Assembly: GCA_030538705.1 (NCBI GenBank)
Contig: JAUNTL010000002.1
Span: forward strand, 1-64,000
Origin: Paracoccus sp. (in: a-proteobacteria)
GTDB taxonomy: Bacteria; Pseudomonadota; Alphaproteobacteria; Rhodobacterales; Rhodobacteraceae
Length of the DNA: 64,000 nucleotides
Direction: 5' to 3'
Part shown: positions 51,199 through 60,740 of the stretch, in pieces
How the letters are laid out: the number at the start of each line of letters is the position of its first letter
Numbering within the stretch: the first letter of the stretch is position 1
Made by a program: the position numbers and the translations under genes
The notes under the pieces: generated by a model
Database searches by the model: none
Told to the model about the DNA's origin: nothing
Seen by the model: the letters and a program-made list of their open reading frames with translations, nothing else

Positions 51199-52389
51199 TC
51201 AGAGGTCCAGAACCACCCTTCCGCGCGGCCGCGAGCAACAGATCAGCGCCTCGCCGGGACCGGGCGGGTCCAGCGGATCGCTGAAATATTCGACCTCGCC
51301 CTCGGTCAGCCCGCTTTTGCACGAACCGCAAATCCCCGAGCGACAGACGAAGGCCGGATCGAGACCGGCGCTCTCGGCAAGTTCAAGGATGGAATCGACG
51401 CCACTGTTCCACGCCAGCGTCAGTCCCGAGCGGGCAAAGACGACCTCATCCCCCGCCGCAGCGCTGGCGGATGCGGCCACGGCCGTATGGCGCGGCGCCG
51501 GCCCGGCCACGGCGCGCTGATCGGGATCGGTCAGGAAATCCAGCCGCGACAGGGATTTCGGCGCATTGGCCGGGATGCGCGGCAGATCACGGGCCGGGGC
51601 GGCATCCAGCTTGGCCGCCAATGCAGGCAGCGATGCGCCGGGGCCAAAGAACTCATAGGCGATGCGTTCGGGTGCGATGCCCATATCCGTCAGCAGACGC
51701 CACATGGCCACCATAAAGGGCTGCGGGCCGCACAGATAAACCTGATAGTCGTCCAGAGGCAGCAGGCGCTGTAACAGCGGGCGATCGACCACGCCTTGGG
51801 CATCGACGATACCGGCCGCATGATCGCCATCACCGGGATTGCGCAGGACGCCGGTATAGCGGATGCGCCCCCCGGATGCCGCGGCCAGTTCCACCATCTC
51901 GCCGCGCAGCGCCTGAACGGCGCCATTCTCGCTGGCGTGAACCATCCACACCGGTCGTTCACCCTCTGCCGCCAGCCGGTGCAGCATTGACAACAGCGGG
52001 GTCAGCCCGACCCCGCCGGCCAGCAGCAGCACCGGGCGCGTGCTGTCCTCGTCCAAGAAAAAGGCGCCGCGCGGGGCAGCAACCTCGATTTCGTCCCCTT
52101 CATGCAGGTTATCATGCAGCCAGACCGACCCCACCCCGTCGGGCGCGCCATTCGCCCCGGCCTCGCGCTTGACCGAGATGCGATAGACATCGCCCGCATC
52201 CACCGGATTCGAGATGGAATAGGTCCGCAGCACCGGCCCTGCGGGTCCGGGGATGCGCAGGGTCAGATATTGCCCCGGTCGCGCCGGCCAAAGCGGCGCA
52301 TCATCCGTCGCAGCAAGATAGAAAGAGGTGATGACATCGCTTTCGCGCTGCTTGCGCACCAGCCGGAAGCGCCGGAATGGCTCGGTCAT
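51199..52389 (-). CDS. Hybrid flavin/[2Fe-2S] oxidoreductase, reductase partner of the Rieske oxygenase
   Basis: This is a 396-residue electron-transfer protein. It has an N-terminal ferredoxin-reductase FAD domain (RTYSISN at about 55-61), an NAD domain (LLLAGGVGLTPLLSMLH, then YQVYLCGPQPFM), a roughly 60-residue linker, and a C-terminal plant-type ferredoxin with Cys349, Cys354, Cys357 and Cys384/385. This FAD-NAD-ferredoxin order is that of GbcB-type reductases of Rieske demethylases. It lies 3 bases after the Rieske gene and should shuttle electrons from NAD(P)H to it. Confidence 0.91.
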   Translation of the reverse strand: MTEPFRRFRLVRKQRESDVITSFYLAATDDAPLWPARPGQYLTLRIPGPAGPVLRTYSISNPVDAGDVYRISVKREAGANGAPDGVGSVWLHDNLHEGDEIEVAAPRGAFFLDEDSTRPVLLLAGGVGLTPLLSMLHRLAAEGERPVWMVHASENGAVQALRGEMVELAAASGGRIRYTGVLRNPGDGDHAAGIVDAQGVVDRPLLQRLLPLDDYQVYLCGPQPFMVAMWRLLTDMGIAPERIAYEFFGPGASLPALAAKLDAAPARDLPRIPANAPKSLSRLDFLTDPDQRAVAGPAPRHTAVAASASAAAGDEVVFARSGLTLAWNSGVDSILELAESAGLDPAFVCRSGICGSCKSGLTEGEVEYFSDPLDPPGPGEALICCSRPRGRVVLDL

Positions 52390-52392
52390 GGG

Positions 52393-53433
52393 TCAGGCCT
52401 GCATCTTTTCATCGACCAGCCGTTCCTCGGCGATCATCGCCTCGAGCTGGCGGCGGAAACGCAGCTGGCCTGCGTCGATGGACAGGTCGATATGGGGCGA
52501 GGTCTTGGTCGTCATGCCGATCTGGACCTGATCGAGAACGGCCCGGTCCTCTTCAAAGGCGTGGCGGACATCCTCGCTCATCATCTGCGACAGCTCGGCA
52601 TCGTCGGGCCGGATATTGCGCAGCTGGAACCAGTAATACCGGGTTTCCGTCTCGGTCGTCGGCGTCATGAAATTATAGCTGTCCATGACAAAGGTCTTTT
52701 CATCCAGCTGGCCGTCGGGACCGCCGGTTCCTGCCGGCGTGAACACCGCGCGGATCAGCGCATGGCTGGGATAGCGGACCTCATAATGCTGAAGCCGGTC
52801 GCATGGCCCGTCGAATTCGACAATCTTGGCGTAAAAGGGCGCCGGCTCGACATTCATCATCCAGCGATGGACGATGACACCGTTCTCGGTGCGCGTCACC
52901 TTCAGCGGCGTGTCGCGCGTCGCGGCCTGCGCAAAGCTGCTTTCATGGACCCAGGCGACATGGGTGGGATCAAGCAGGTTGTCGCACATCAGCAGATAGT
53001 TGCACTTCAGCTCCATCGCGGCGCCGCGATTGATGCCCCAGTCAGGGCTGTCGAAATTGGGAATATCAATGATGTCATCGGGATCGGCGATGGCGGCATT
53101 GCCCATCCAGATCCAGACGAGACCGTATTTTTCCTGAATCGGATAGGGCCGCACCCGGGCGGCCGAGGGGATGCGCCCGCCACCCGGCGCCCAGACGCAC
53201 TGGCCGGCACAATCAAAGGTCAGCCCATGATATCCGCATTCAACATTGTCGCCCTTGATCCGCCCTTTGGACAGCGGCAGCTTGCGATGAGGGCAGGCAT
53301 CCTCAAGCGCGATCACCTCGCCCTGCGAGTTGCGGAACACGCAAATCTTTTCGCCCAGAACGAGAACCTGCTTGAGATTATTGTCGATTTCGCTGCTCCA
53401 GGCAGCGACATACCAAGCATTTTTCAGAAACAC
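52393..53433 (-). CDS. Rieske [2Fe-2S] non-haem iron oxygenase (VanA-like)
   Basis: This is a 346-residue oxygenase. The Rieske cluster is bound by Cys47-x-His49 (CPHRKLPL) and Cys66-x2-His69 (CGYHGLTF). The mononuclear iron site is in DNLLDPTHVAWVHESSF (His158, His163). The opening FLKNAWYVAAW is typical of VanA/demethylase-type oxygenases. The GTG start is supported by AAAGG seven bases upstream. With the reductase gene it forms a two-component O- or N-demethylase or hydroxylase. The substrate is presumably the compound imported by the adjacent ABC system, which is unidentified. Confidence 0.9.
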   Translation of the reverse strand: MFLKNAWYVAAWSSEIDNNLKQVLVLGEKICVFRNSQGEVIALEDACPHRKLPLSKGRIKGDNVECGYHGLTFDCAGQCVWAPGGGRIPSAARVRPYPIQEKYGLVWIWMGNAAIADPDDIIDIPNFDSPDWGINRGAAMELKCNYLLMCDNLLDPTHVAWVHESSFAQAATRDTPLKVTRTENGVIVHRWMMNVEPAPFYAKIVEFDGPCDRLQHYEVRYPSHALIRAVFTPAGTGGPDGQLDEKTFVMDSYNFMTPTTETETRYYWFQLRNIRPDDAELSQMMSEDVRHAFEEDRAVLDQVQIGMTTKTSPHIDLSIDAGQLRFRRQLEAMIAEERLVDEKMQA

Positions 53434-53519
53434 GGCTGGACCTTTCGTGGCTGGCTCCTCAGATTAATATGTATAGGCACTGGCGCCATTCGCATATCCC
53501 AGAAAAAGGCCGGGATTGT

Positions 53520-54452
53520 TTAGTCTGGCTCAACCCTGATGCTGCGGCGGCTGCGGGTTTCCGTCAGCGACCAGTTCAGAAAATCGCGCGCGACGCGGCG
53601 TGACAATGTCCCGCTGCCCCAGCAGATGAAATAGCTTTCCGGCATGGTCATCATGACCTCGGACAGCCGCACCAGCCGGCCGCTGTCGATATCCTGCTGC
53701 GCAAAGGCGTCCTGCGCCAGAACGACCCCCTGCCCCGCGGCCGCCGCCTCAAGCGCGAGGCTGGACATGGAATAGACCGCAACCGTGCGGACCGGCGGAT
53801 CGGGGACCAGCCCGGCCAGCGTGAACCAGTCGTCCCAGCCCGGCGCGACACTTTCTTCCATACCCCAGTCGATGCCGATCAGCGGCAGGCGCATCAGCCC
53901 TTCGGCCGTGGCCGCCTCAGGATGGGCGGCCAGAAAGCCGGGCGCACAGGCCGGAAAGCAGGCATCCGTGAACAGCGAACGCGAATAGGGATAGCGCTGC
54001 GCCGCCCGCCCATAGGTCAGACGGAACATCTGGTCCATCAGCTGTGGGTCAGGCTCTTTATGGGTCGCGATGATGCGGATCGCAGGCTCGCCCGCCATCG
54101 CCTGAAACCTGTGAATGACCGGGTTGAGCCATTTTTGCAGCAGCGTCGGCAGGCCGGACACGACCAGTTCTTCGGTGATGCGGTGGTTGAGGATAAAGTC
54201 CTGCGCGCGATCCAGCCGGTCGAAACCCTGTGCGATCAGCTCATAATAGATCATCGCGGCGGGTGTCATGGTGATGCGCCGCCCCTCTCGCAGGATCAGC
54301 GGCACGCCGACATGTTCCTCCAGCAGGCGCAGCTGCTGGCTGATCGCGCCGGGGGTCACACCAAGCGCGCGCGCCGCCCCATGGACCGATCCGGCCTTTC
54401 CAAAGGCGGCGAATGCCTGCATCGCACGCAATGGTGGCAGCCCCATGCCCAT
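53520..54452 (-). CDS. LysR family transcriptional regulator (GcvA type)
   Basis: This is a 310-residue regulator. It has an N-terminal winged helix (about 5-65: LPPLRAMQAFAAFGKAGSVHGAARALGVTPGAISQQLRLLEEHVG) and a C-terminal substrate-binding domain. The MGMGLPPLR start is preferred, with AGGAAGGG upstream; the longer frame would start in the AT-rich divergent promoter. It sits upstream of the Rieske gene and divergent from the SBP gene, so it probably controls one or both. Confidence 0.9.
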   Translation of the reverse strand: MGMGLPPLRAMQAFAAFGKAGSVHGAARALGVTPGAISQQLRLLEEHVGVPLILREGRRITMTPAAMIYYELIAQGFDRLDRAQDFILNHRITEELVVSGLPTLLQKWLNPVIHRFQAMAGEPAIRIIATHKEPDPQLMDQMFRLTYGRAAQRYPYSRSLFTDACFPACAPGFLAAHPEAATAEGLMRLPLIGIDWGMEESVAPGWDDWFTLAGLVPDPPVRTVAVYSMSSLALEAAAAGQGVVLAQDAFAQQDIDSGRLVRLSEVMMTMPESYFICWGSGTLSRRVARDFLNWSLTETRSRRSIRVEPD

Positions 54453-54642
54453 ATTCTGATCCCTTCCTGTAGAATTGTTTAGAAGAGCTGCACAAACGAC
54501 GATAGCTTCTGATTTGTGGGGGCGAAACCGCGCTCGTAACATATTAAAATCAGACATAATGATAATAAGCAACAGCTAAGCCGCTGACATCCACCAACAG
54601 GACCGCGCGCCGACGCGCGGCATTTGCAGGGAGACGGATCCG

Positions 54643-56199
54643 ATGGCACTTATTACCAATCGCCGGTCATTATTGCTGGGTGCAGGCGCGATGTCCGCTG
54701 CCGCCGCACTGGGGCTGGCACCACAGCGCGGGATGGCGCAGGACGCCCCGCAGTCGGGCGGCACCTTTCGTCTGGCCGTTTCGGATTTCAGCACGGCCGA
54801 CCACCTTGACCCCCAGGTCAATGAATACCGTTTCATGATGCATCTTCAGTATCAGATCCGAAACTGCCTGATCGAGGTCGGGCCGGGGGGCGTTCTCGTG
54901 CCCGAACTGGCCACCGAATGGGGCGCCAACAGCGACATGTCGGAATGGACCTTCAAGATCCGCCCGAATGTCGAATTTCACAACGGCAAGACCCTGACCG
55001 CCGAGGATGTGGTCTGGTCGCTGAACCTGCACCGCGGCGAGGACACCATCTCGGCCGCGAAATCGCTGATGCAGGCCATCACCGATATCACCGCGACCGG
55101 CCCCTTGGAGGTCAAGGTCACGCTTGAAGGCCCGAATGCAAGCTTTCCGGCCATTCTGTCGATGATCAACATGCTGATCGTCCCCGCGGATGATCGCAAT
55201 TTCGAGGCCGGGATCGGCACCGGCGGTTATATTCTGGACAATTATACGCCGGGCGTGCGCAGCCTTGTGCGCAAGAACCCGAATTACTGGAAAGAGGGCC
55301 GCGCCCATTTCGACGCAATCGAGACGCATTGCATCGCCGACATCAACGCCCGGACCACGGCCTTGCAGACCGGTCAGATCGACGCCATGGATTCGGTCGA
55401 CACCACCACGGCCGCCCTGCTTTCGGCGCTGCCGGGCGTGGCGCTGTTGCAAACCCAAGGCAAGCAGCACCATGCCTTCAGCATGAATGTCACCGATCCG
55501 CGTTTCGCCGAACGTGATGTCCGCCTGGCGATGAAGCTGGCCATCGACCGTGACGAGATTCTCGACAAGATTCAGGCGGGCTATGGCTCGATCGCCAATG
55601 ATCAGCCGCTGTCAAAAGCCTATGCCTATCACAACCCCGATCTTGAACAGCACAGCTATGATCCCGACCGCGCCCGCTATCTGCTGGAACAGGCAGGCGC
55701 CACCGGGCTGACCGTGCCGCTGCATGTCTCCGAAGTGCCGTTTACCGGCGCGCTGAACATGGCACAGCTTTATGCCGAGCAGGCGGCGCGCGCCGGGATC
55801 ACCATCGAGGTGCGCCGCGAACCCGATGACGGGTATTGGTCCAACATCTGGGGCAAGCGCCCGATGTTCGCGACCCGCTGGTCGGGCCGCGTCAGCGAGG
55901 ACGCGATGCTGACGCTCGCCTATTCGCGCCAGAGCGTCGGATCGTGGAACGAAACCAGTTGGGACAACGAGGCATTCAACAACGCCCTTGTCGCCGCCCG
56001 TTCCGAAGCCGATGACGACAAGCGCCGCGAACTCTATTGGGAATGCCAGCGCCTGATCTGGGAAGATGGCGGCATGGTCGCGCCGATCTGGGCCGACATT
56101 CTTGATGCCACCAGCGACAAGATCGGCCATGGCGAGATCGCCAATGACTGGGCACTGGACGGCGCGCGCTGCGGCGAACGCTGGTGGTTCAAGACCTGA
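54643..56199 (+). CDS. Family 5 ABC substrate-binding protein, Tat-exported
   Basis: This is a 518-residue periplasmic protein. It has a twin-arginine type signal (NRRSLLLGAGAMSAAAALG, cleaved near GMAQ). Its peptide/opine-type core includes WTFKIRPNVEFHNGKTLTAEDVVWSL, IGTGGYILDNYTPG, and a C-terminal WECQRLIWEDGGMVAPIWAD. It lacks adjacent permeases. The matching leftward permease and ATPase genes at 59126-62565 are probably its partners. A hairpin follows the stop. Confidence 0.92.
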   Translation: MALITNRRSLLLGAGAMSAAAALGLAPQRGMAQDAPQSGGTFRLAVSDFSTADHLDPQVNEYRFMMHLQYQIRNCLIEVGPGGVLVPELATEWGANSDMSEWTFKIRPNVEFHNGKTLTAEDVVWSLNLHRGEDTISAAKSLMQAITDITATGPLEVKVTLEGPNASFPAILSMINMLIVPADDRNFEAGIGTGGYILDNYTPGVRSLVRKNPNYWKEGRAHFDAIETHCIADINARTTALQTGQIDAMDSVDTTTAALLSALPGVALLQTQGKQHHAFSMNVTDPRFAERDVRLAMKLAIDRDEILDKIQAGYGSIANDQPLSKAYAYHNPDLEQHSYDPDRARYLLEQAGATGLTVPLHVSEVPFTGALNMAQLYAEQAARAGITIEVRREPDDGYWSNIWGKRPMFATRWSGRVSEDAMLTLAYSRQSVGSWNETSWDNEAFNNALVAARSEADDDKRRELYWECQRLIWEDGGMVAPIWADILDATSDKIGHGEIANDWALDGARCGERWWFKT

Positions 56200-56212
56200 C
56201 CGCCCTTTGCGT

Positions 56213-56237
56213 GGCGCGCCCTGATATCGGGCGCGCC
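56213..56237 (+). promoter_or_regulatory. Hairpin after the Tat-SBP gene
   Basis: GGCGCGCCC and GGGCGCGCC form a perfect 9-bp stem around TGATATC, 13 bases after the SBP stop. There is no T-run. It is comparable to the other post-SBP hairpins in the window. Confidence 0.6.
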
Positions 56238-56353
56238 GCCACCTGCCGGCCCCGGCAACCCTGCGCCGGCCCGCACACAGCACTGATCCGGTGACGGACC
56301 CCATTTTTTCGGCCGCCCGTCATCCGTGGCGGCCCAATGACGCAGAGACCCCC

Positions 56354-57772
56354 ATGACCACCCGCGATCCGCATCATCCTACAGCGCCTGCGGGGCAGGT
56401 CACCGGCCTTGGCGCCGTGCTGGCCGAACTTGGCCCGCTGTTTGGTGATCGCCTGTCACAGGCCGATGCCATCCGCGCCCAGCATGGCGCAGTTGAAAGC
56501 TGGCTGCCCGAAGCGCTGCCCGAGGCGGTGATCTTTGCCCGCTCGACCGACGAGGTGGCGCGGGTGCTTGCGCTTTGCAACCGTTACGGCGTGCCGGTGG
56601 TGCCCTTTGGCGCCGGCTCTTCGCTCGAGGGGCAGGTCATCGCGCTCCGCGGCGGGATCTGCCTTGATCTGACGGGGATGGACCGCATCCTTGCCATCAA
56701 TCCCGAGGATATGGATTGCATCGTCGAGGCCGGCGTCATCCGCCAGACACTGAACGAACATCTCCGCCGCCACGGCCTGTTTTTCCCGGTCGATCCCGGC
56801 GCCCATGCAACGCTGGGCGGCATGGCATCCACCCGCGCCTCGGGCACGACGACGGTGCGCTATGGCTCCATGCGCGAGTTGGTTCTGGGGCTGACCGTGG
56901 TCATGGCCGATGGCACCGTGATCAAAACCGGCGGCCGCGCGCGCAAATCGGCCGCCGGCTATGACCTGACCCATCTCTTTGTCGGGGCCGAGGGCACATT
57001 GGGCGTCATCACCGAGGTCACGCTGCGCCTGTTCGGCCTGCCCGAGGCCAGCCGCACCATCCTGTGCGCCTTTCCCGATCTCGACAGCGCCACCGCCTGC
57101 GTGGTCGCCGCAATGCAGGCCGGTCTGGGCCTGCAACGGATCGAGCTTGCCGATCAGGTCCAGATGCAGGCAATCAACGCCCATGGCGGCGCGCAACTGC
57201 CCGAGGCGCCGACGTTGTGGACCGAAATCACCGGATCGGAACCGGCGGTCGCCCATGATGCCGGTTTCTTTACCGAGCTGGCACAGGATTGCGGCGCGTT
57301 GCGTGTCGAACCGGCACGCGATCACGAGGATGCGAACCGCATCTGGCGCATCCGCCACAACGCGCTTTATGCCACGCGTGCCTTGCGTCCGGGGATCAAG
57401 GGCCTGTCGACCGATGTCTGTGTGCCGGTATCGCGCCTGCCCGAATGCATCGCCGAGATCCGCAAGGACATCGACGCGGCCGGCATGCTGGCGCCGCTGA
57501 TGGGCCATGCGGGAGACGGCAATTTTCATCTGGTGCTGATGTTCGACCCCGACGATCCCGATGAGACCGCGACCGCGCGGCGGATCAATGCACGCCTGGT
57601 CGCCATCGCCCAGTCGATGGGGGGAACCGCAACCGGCGAACATGGCGTCGGTCTTGGCAAAAAGCCCTATATGGAGGCCGAACACGGCCCCGCGCTTGAC
57701 GTGATGCGGCGCGTGAAGCGCGCACTCGATCCGGCAGACATCCTTAACCCCGGCAAGATCTTTGATCCGTGA
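56354..57772 (+). CDS. FAD-linked oxidase (D-lactate/2-hydroxyacid dehydrogenase type)
   Basis: This is a roughly 472-residue VAO-family flavoprotein. The FAD_binding_4 domain has VPFGAGSSLEGQVIAL, VDPGAHATLGGMASTRASGT and KSAAGYDLTHLFVGAEGTLG. The C-terminal FAD-oxidase domain ends GEHGVGLGKKPYM...DPADILNPGKIF. It belongs with GlcD/Dld-type 2-hydroxyacid dehydrogenases. ATG 56354 is used; a GTG at 56291 would add 21 residues with no Shine-Dalgarno. It may make a 2-keto acid for the aminotransferase encoded next. Confidence 0.88.
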   Translation: MTTRDPHHPTAPAGQVTGLGAVLAELGPLFGDRLSQADAIRAQHGAVESWLPEALPEAVIFARSTDEVARVLALCNRYGVPVVPFGAGSSLEGQVIALRGGICLDLTGMDRILAINPEDMDCIVEAGVIRQTLNEHLRRHGLFFPVDPGAHATLGGMASTRASGTTTVRYGSMRELVLGLTVVMADGTVIKTGGRARKSAAGYDLTHLFVGAEGTLGVITEVTLRLFGLPEASRTILCAFPDLDSATACVVAAMQAGLGLQRIELADQVQMQAINAHGGAQLPEAPTLWTEITGSEPAVAHDAGFFTELAQDCGALRVEPARDHEDANRIWRIRHNALYATRALRPGIKGLSTDVCVPVSRLPECIAEIRKDIDAAGMLAPLMGHAGDGNFHLVLMFDPDDPDETATARRINARLVAIAQSMGGTATGEHGVGLGKKPYMEAEHGPALDVMRRVKRALDPADILNPGKIFDP

Positions 57773-57783
57773 CAGGTAACAAC

Positions 57784-58902
57784 ATGACATCACTTCCCGA
57801 CGACCTCATCCGCGATGAAATCGCGCAACTGCCGGACTATAACGCCGGTCTGGCGCTCGACCGTTTCCGCGAGCTTTACGGCCGCGATGCGGTGGCCAAG
57901 CTGGACAGCAACGAGAACCCTTACGGCCCCTCGCCGCAGGCCATCGCGGTGATGCGCGAGGGTGCTGCGGGTGTCGCCCGCTATCCCGATGCCGGTGACA
58001 CCGCCCTGCGCATGGCCATCGGCGCGGCAAGCGGCACCCCGGCTGACCGGGTCATCATCGGCAACGGGTCCGAGGATCTGATCGGCGCGATCTATCGCGC
58101 GGTGCTGCGTCCGGGCGACAGGGTGGTCACGATCTGCCCCAGTTTCGGCCTGCATGAATTTGCGGCTCAGGGTTGCGGCGCGACGGTCGAAAAGGTGCAT
58201 TTCGGCGCCGACTGGGCTTTTCCGCTGGAAGGGCTGATCGCGGCACTGGCACGGCCGGCGCGGGTGTTGATGTTCTCTTCGCCGTCCAACCCGGCAGGGC
58301 CGGCGATCACGCGCGCGCAGCTTGAACAACTGCTCGGCGCGGTGCCGGCCGCGACGCTGGTCGTCTTTGACGAGGCCTATCGCGAATATCTTTCGGGCGC
58401 ATTCGCCTTTGACGCGCTGGCGGTGCTGGCGGCGTCGGGGCGGGCATGGATCAGCCTGCGCACATTTTCCAAAGCCTATGGTCTGGCTGGTGCGCGCGTC
58501 GGATATGGCCTGTGTTCGCACCCCGCGATGGCACTGGCCCTGCGCAAGACCCGCAATCCCTTTGCCGTCAACGCCCTTGCCGGCACCGCCGCGATTGCCG
58601 CATTGGCCGATGATGCGCATCTTGCCCGTGGTGTCGCGCTGACGCTGTCAGAAAGGGACCGCGTGAGCGCCGCCCTTGCCGATCTGGGGCTGGCGGTGGC
58701 GCCCGCGCAGGGAAATTTCCTGTTCTTCCAGACCCCGAATGGCACCACAGGTCAGGCATTCGCCGAAGCCCTGCGTCATCACGGCATCCTGATCAAGGGC
58801 TGGCAGGAAGAGGGCTGGCGCGACTGGGCGCGGGTCACCATCGCCCTGCCGGCCGAGAACGACGCCTTTCTTGAGGCCCTGCGTCAGGTCCTGGCGGCAT
58901 AG
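57784..58902 (+). CDS. Class I/II PLP aminotransferase, histidinol-phosphate aminotransferase-like
   Basis: This is a 372-residue fold-type I aminotransferase of the HisC family. It has NENPYGPSP (about 44-52), GNGSEDLIGAIYRA, SSPSNPAGP, VVFDEAYREYL, and the PLP lysine in RTFSKAYGLAGARVGYG. The ATG follows AGGTAAC and lies 11 bases after the oxidase stop. HisC paralogues in catabolic loci act on many 2-keto/amino acids, and no his biosynthetic genes are near. It likely couples with the FAD-linked oxidase; substrate unknown. Confidence 0.88.
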   Translation: MTSLPDDLIRDEIAQLPDYNAGLALDRFRELYGRDAVAKLDSNENPYGPSPQAIAVMREGAAGVARYPDAGDTALRMAIGAASGTPADRVIIGNGSEDLIGAIYRAVLRPGDRVVTICPSFGLHEFAAQGCGATVEKVHFGADWAFPLEGLIAALARPARVLMFSSPSNPAGPAITRAQLEQLLGAVPAATLVVFDEAYREYLSGAFAFDALAVLAASGRAWISLRTFSKAYGLAGARVGYGLCSHPAMALALRKTRNPFAVNALAGTAAIAALADDAHLARGVALTLSERDRVSAALADLGLAVAPAQGNFLFFQTPNGTTGQAFAEALRHHGILIKGWQEEGWRDWARVTIALPAENDAFLEALRQVLAA

Positions 58903-58966
58903 GGCCATCCCGCCGCAGGCCGGTCTGGCCCGCGGAGATTTCCGCAAGGCGCGGCCTGCTGCGCCG

Positions 58967-58980
58967 CCCCGCCGGCGGGG
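58967..58980. terminator. Palindromic hairpin between convergent genes
   Basis: CCCCGCCGGCGGGG is a 14-base perfect palindrome, followed by AGCGGAGTTTTC. A smaller GCGGA/TCCGC hairpin lies at 58932-58945. These are the only terminator candidates between the aminotransferase and the convergent ABC ATPase gene. Confidence 0.35.
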
Positions 58981-59125
58981 AGCGGAGTTTTCGCATCGGG
59001 CGAAACGTGACCGCGCCTGCCGGCGCATATATCGGAAATGGCGCAGTTCAATCCGGCACCGGACCCGCTCCGGCCGGCCCGCATTCCCACGACGCGCGGC
59101 CTGCCGCTGGCCCCGGCGGGCGGGA

Positions 59126-60736
59126 TCAGACCTTTTCGCGGCGGGCGAGAACCTGATCCAGCCAGTCCGGGTCCATCTCGGGAACCGAGGACAGCAGCAA
59201 TTCGGTATAGGGCTGATAGGGCGGGGCAAAGATCTCGTCGCGGCTGCCCTGATCAATCACGCGGCCCTGCTGCATCACGACGACCTGATCCGCAATCGCG
59301 CGCACGGTTGCCAGATCATGGGTGATGAACAGATAGCTCAGCCCGCGCTCGCGCTGCAAACGGTCCAGCAGCCGCAAAATGCCCTCGGCGACGATCTGAT
59401 CCAGCGCGCTCGTCACCTCGTCACAGATGATGAGATCGGGTTCCGCCGCCAGCGCCCGCGCGATGCAGACGCGCTGCTTTTGCCCGCCTGACAACTCGCC
59501 CGGCAGGCGGTCCATGAACAGATCGGGATCAAGCTCGATCTCGGTCAGAAGTTCGCGGATACGCGCCTCTTTGCGCGCGCCGCGCAGGCCCAGATAGAAC
59601 TCCAGCGGTCTGCCGATCACATCGCGGATGCGTTGGCGCGGGTTCAGCGCGGTATCCGCCATCTGGTGAATCATCTGGACGCGTTGCAGCAGGGCGCGCG
59701 GCCGTTCGCGGCTGGTGAGGGGCAAGGGCCGGCCGTCAAAGCTGACCCGGCCCCCGGTCGGCGCCAGCAGGCCCATCACCACCCGCGCGGTGGTGGATTT
59801 TCCCGATCCGCTTTCACCGACCACAGCCACCGTCCGGCCACGCGGCACGTCGATCGAGACGTTATCCAGAACCTTGAACGTGCCATAAGATGCGCTGACC
59901 CTTTCGATCCGCAGCAGGGGCGCGCCCTCGGGTCCGGGGTCGCGCGGTGCGGGGCGGAACTCGCGCACCGCCCAGAGCGAGCGGGTGTAATCCTCGCGCG
60001 GGGCGGCCAGCATGTCACGGGTGGGCGCCTCTTCGACCTCCTGCCCTTTCAGCAGAACCTTGACCCGGTCGGCCATCTGCGCAACCACGGCAAGATCATG
60101 GGTGATATAGATCGCCGCAGTGCCATGGTGGCGCACGACATCGCGGATCGCCGCCAGCACCTCGATCTGGGTGGTGACATCCAGCGCGGTCGTCGGCTCG
60201 TCAAAGATGATCAGATCGGGACGGCAGGCCATGGCCATCGCCGTCATCGCACGCTGAAGCTGTCCGCCGGATACCTGATGCGGATAGCGCAGGCCGATAT
60301 GTTCGGGATCAGGCAGCCGCATCTCGCTGTAAAGGCGGATCGCCTCGGCCATTGCCTGCGATTTCGACATCACCTTGTGCTGGAGGGGCGCCTCGCAATG
60401 CTGGTCGATCAGTTTCCACGCCGGGTTAAAGGCCGCGGCCGAGCTTTGCGCCACATAGGCGATCCGCCTGCCGTGCAGCCGGCGCAAGGTTTCGGGGCGC
60501 GCGCCGACCAGTTCCTGCCCGTCAAAGCGGATCGAGCCGCCCGAGATCCGGCAGCCCGGCCGCACATGCCCCATCGCCATCAGACCCAGCGTGGATTTGC
60601 CCGCCCCGCTTTCGCCGATCAGGCCAAGGATCTCGCCGCGGCTGAGGTCCAGATCAACACCGCGGACGATTTCGGTCCAGCTTTCGCCCGTGCGGGCCTC
60701 GACCCGCAGATCGCGGATTTCAAGAAGCTTGGTCAT
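59126..60736 (-). CDS. Fused dipeptide/oligopeptide ABC transporter ATP-binding protein
   Basis: This 536-residue protein has two ABC ATPase domains. The first (about 3-260) has GESGAGKSTLG, VSGGQLQRAMTAMAM and [12 protein letters not shown]. The second (about 275-530) has [28 protein letters not shown] and LIICDEVTSALD. It powers the two-permease importer encoded upstream. The second Walker B region reads C-D-E-V rather than D-E-P, a common variant. It starts 4 bases after the permease stop. Confidence 0.93.
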   Translation of the reverse strand: MTKLLEIRDLRVEARTGESWTEIVRGVDLDLSRGEILGLIGESGAGKSTLGLMAMGHVRPGCRISGGSIRFDGQELVGARPETLRRLHGRRIAYVAQSSAAAFNPAWKLIDQHCEAPLQHKVMSKSQAMAEAIRLYSEMRLPDPEHIGLRYPHQVSGGQLQRAMTAMAMACRPDLIIFDEPTTALDVTTQIEVLAAIRDVVRHHGTAAIYITHDLAVVAQMADRVKVLLKGQEVEEAPTRDMLAAPREDYTRSLWAVREFRPAPRDPGPEGAPLLRIERVSASYGTFKVLDNVSIDVPRGRTVAVVGESGSGKSTTARVVMGLLAPTGGRVSFDGRPLPLTSRERPRALLQRVQMIHQMADTALNPRQRIRDVIGRPLEFYLGLRGARKEARIRELLTEIELDPDLFMDRLPGELSGGQKQRVCIARALAAEPDLIICDEVTSALDQIVAEGILRLLDRLQRERGLSYLFITHDLATVRAIADQVVVMQQGRVIDQGSRDEIFAPPYQPYTELLLSSVPEMDPDWLDQVLARREKV

Positions 60737-60740
60737 CGGA

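Noticed and set aside
57784..58902. Biosynthetic histidinol-phosphate aminotransferase (hisC)
   Set aside because: The family is right but there are no his genes nearby and it is coupled to an FAD-linked oxidase in a catabolic island.
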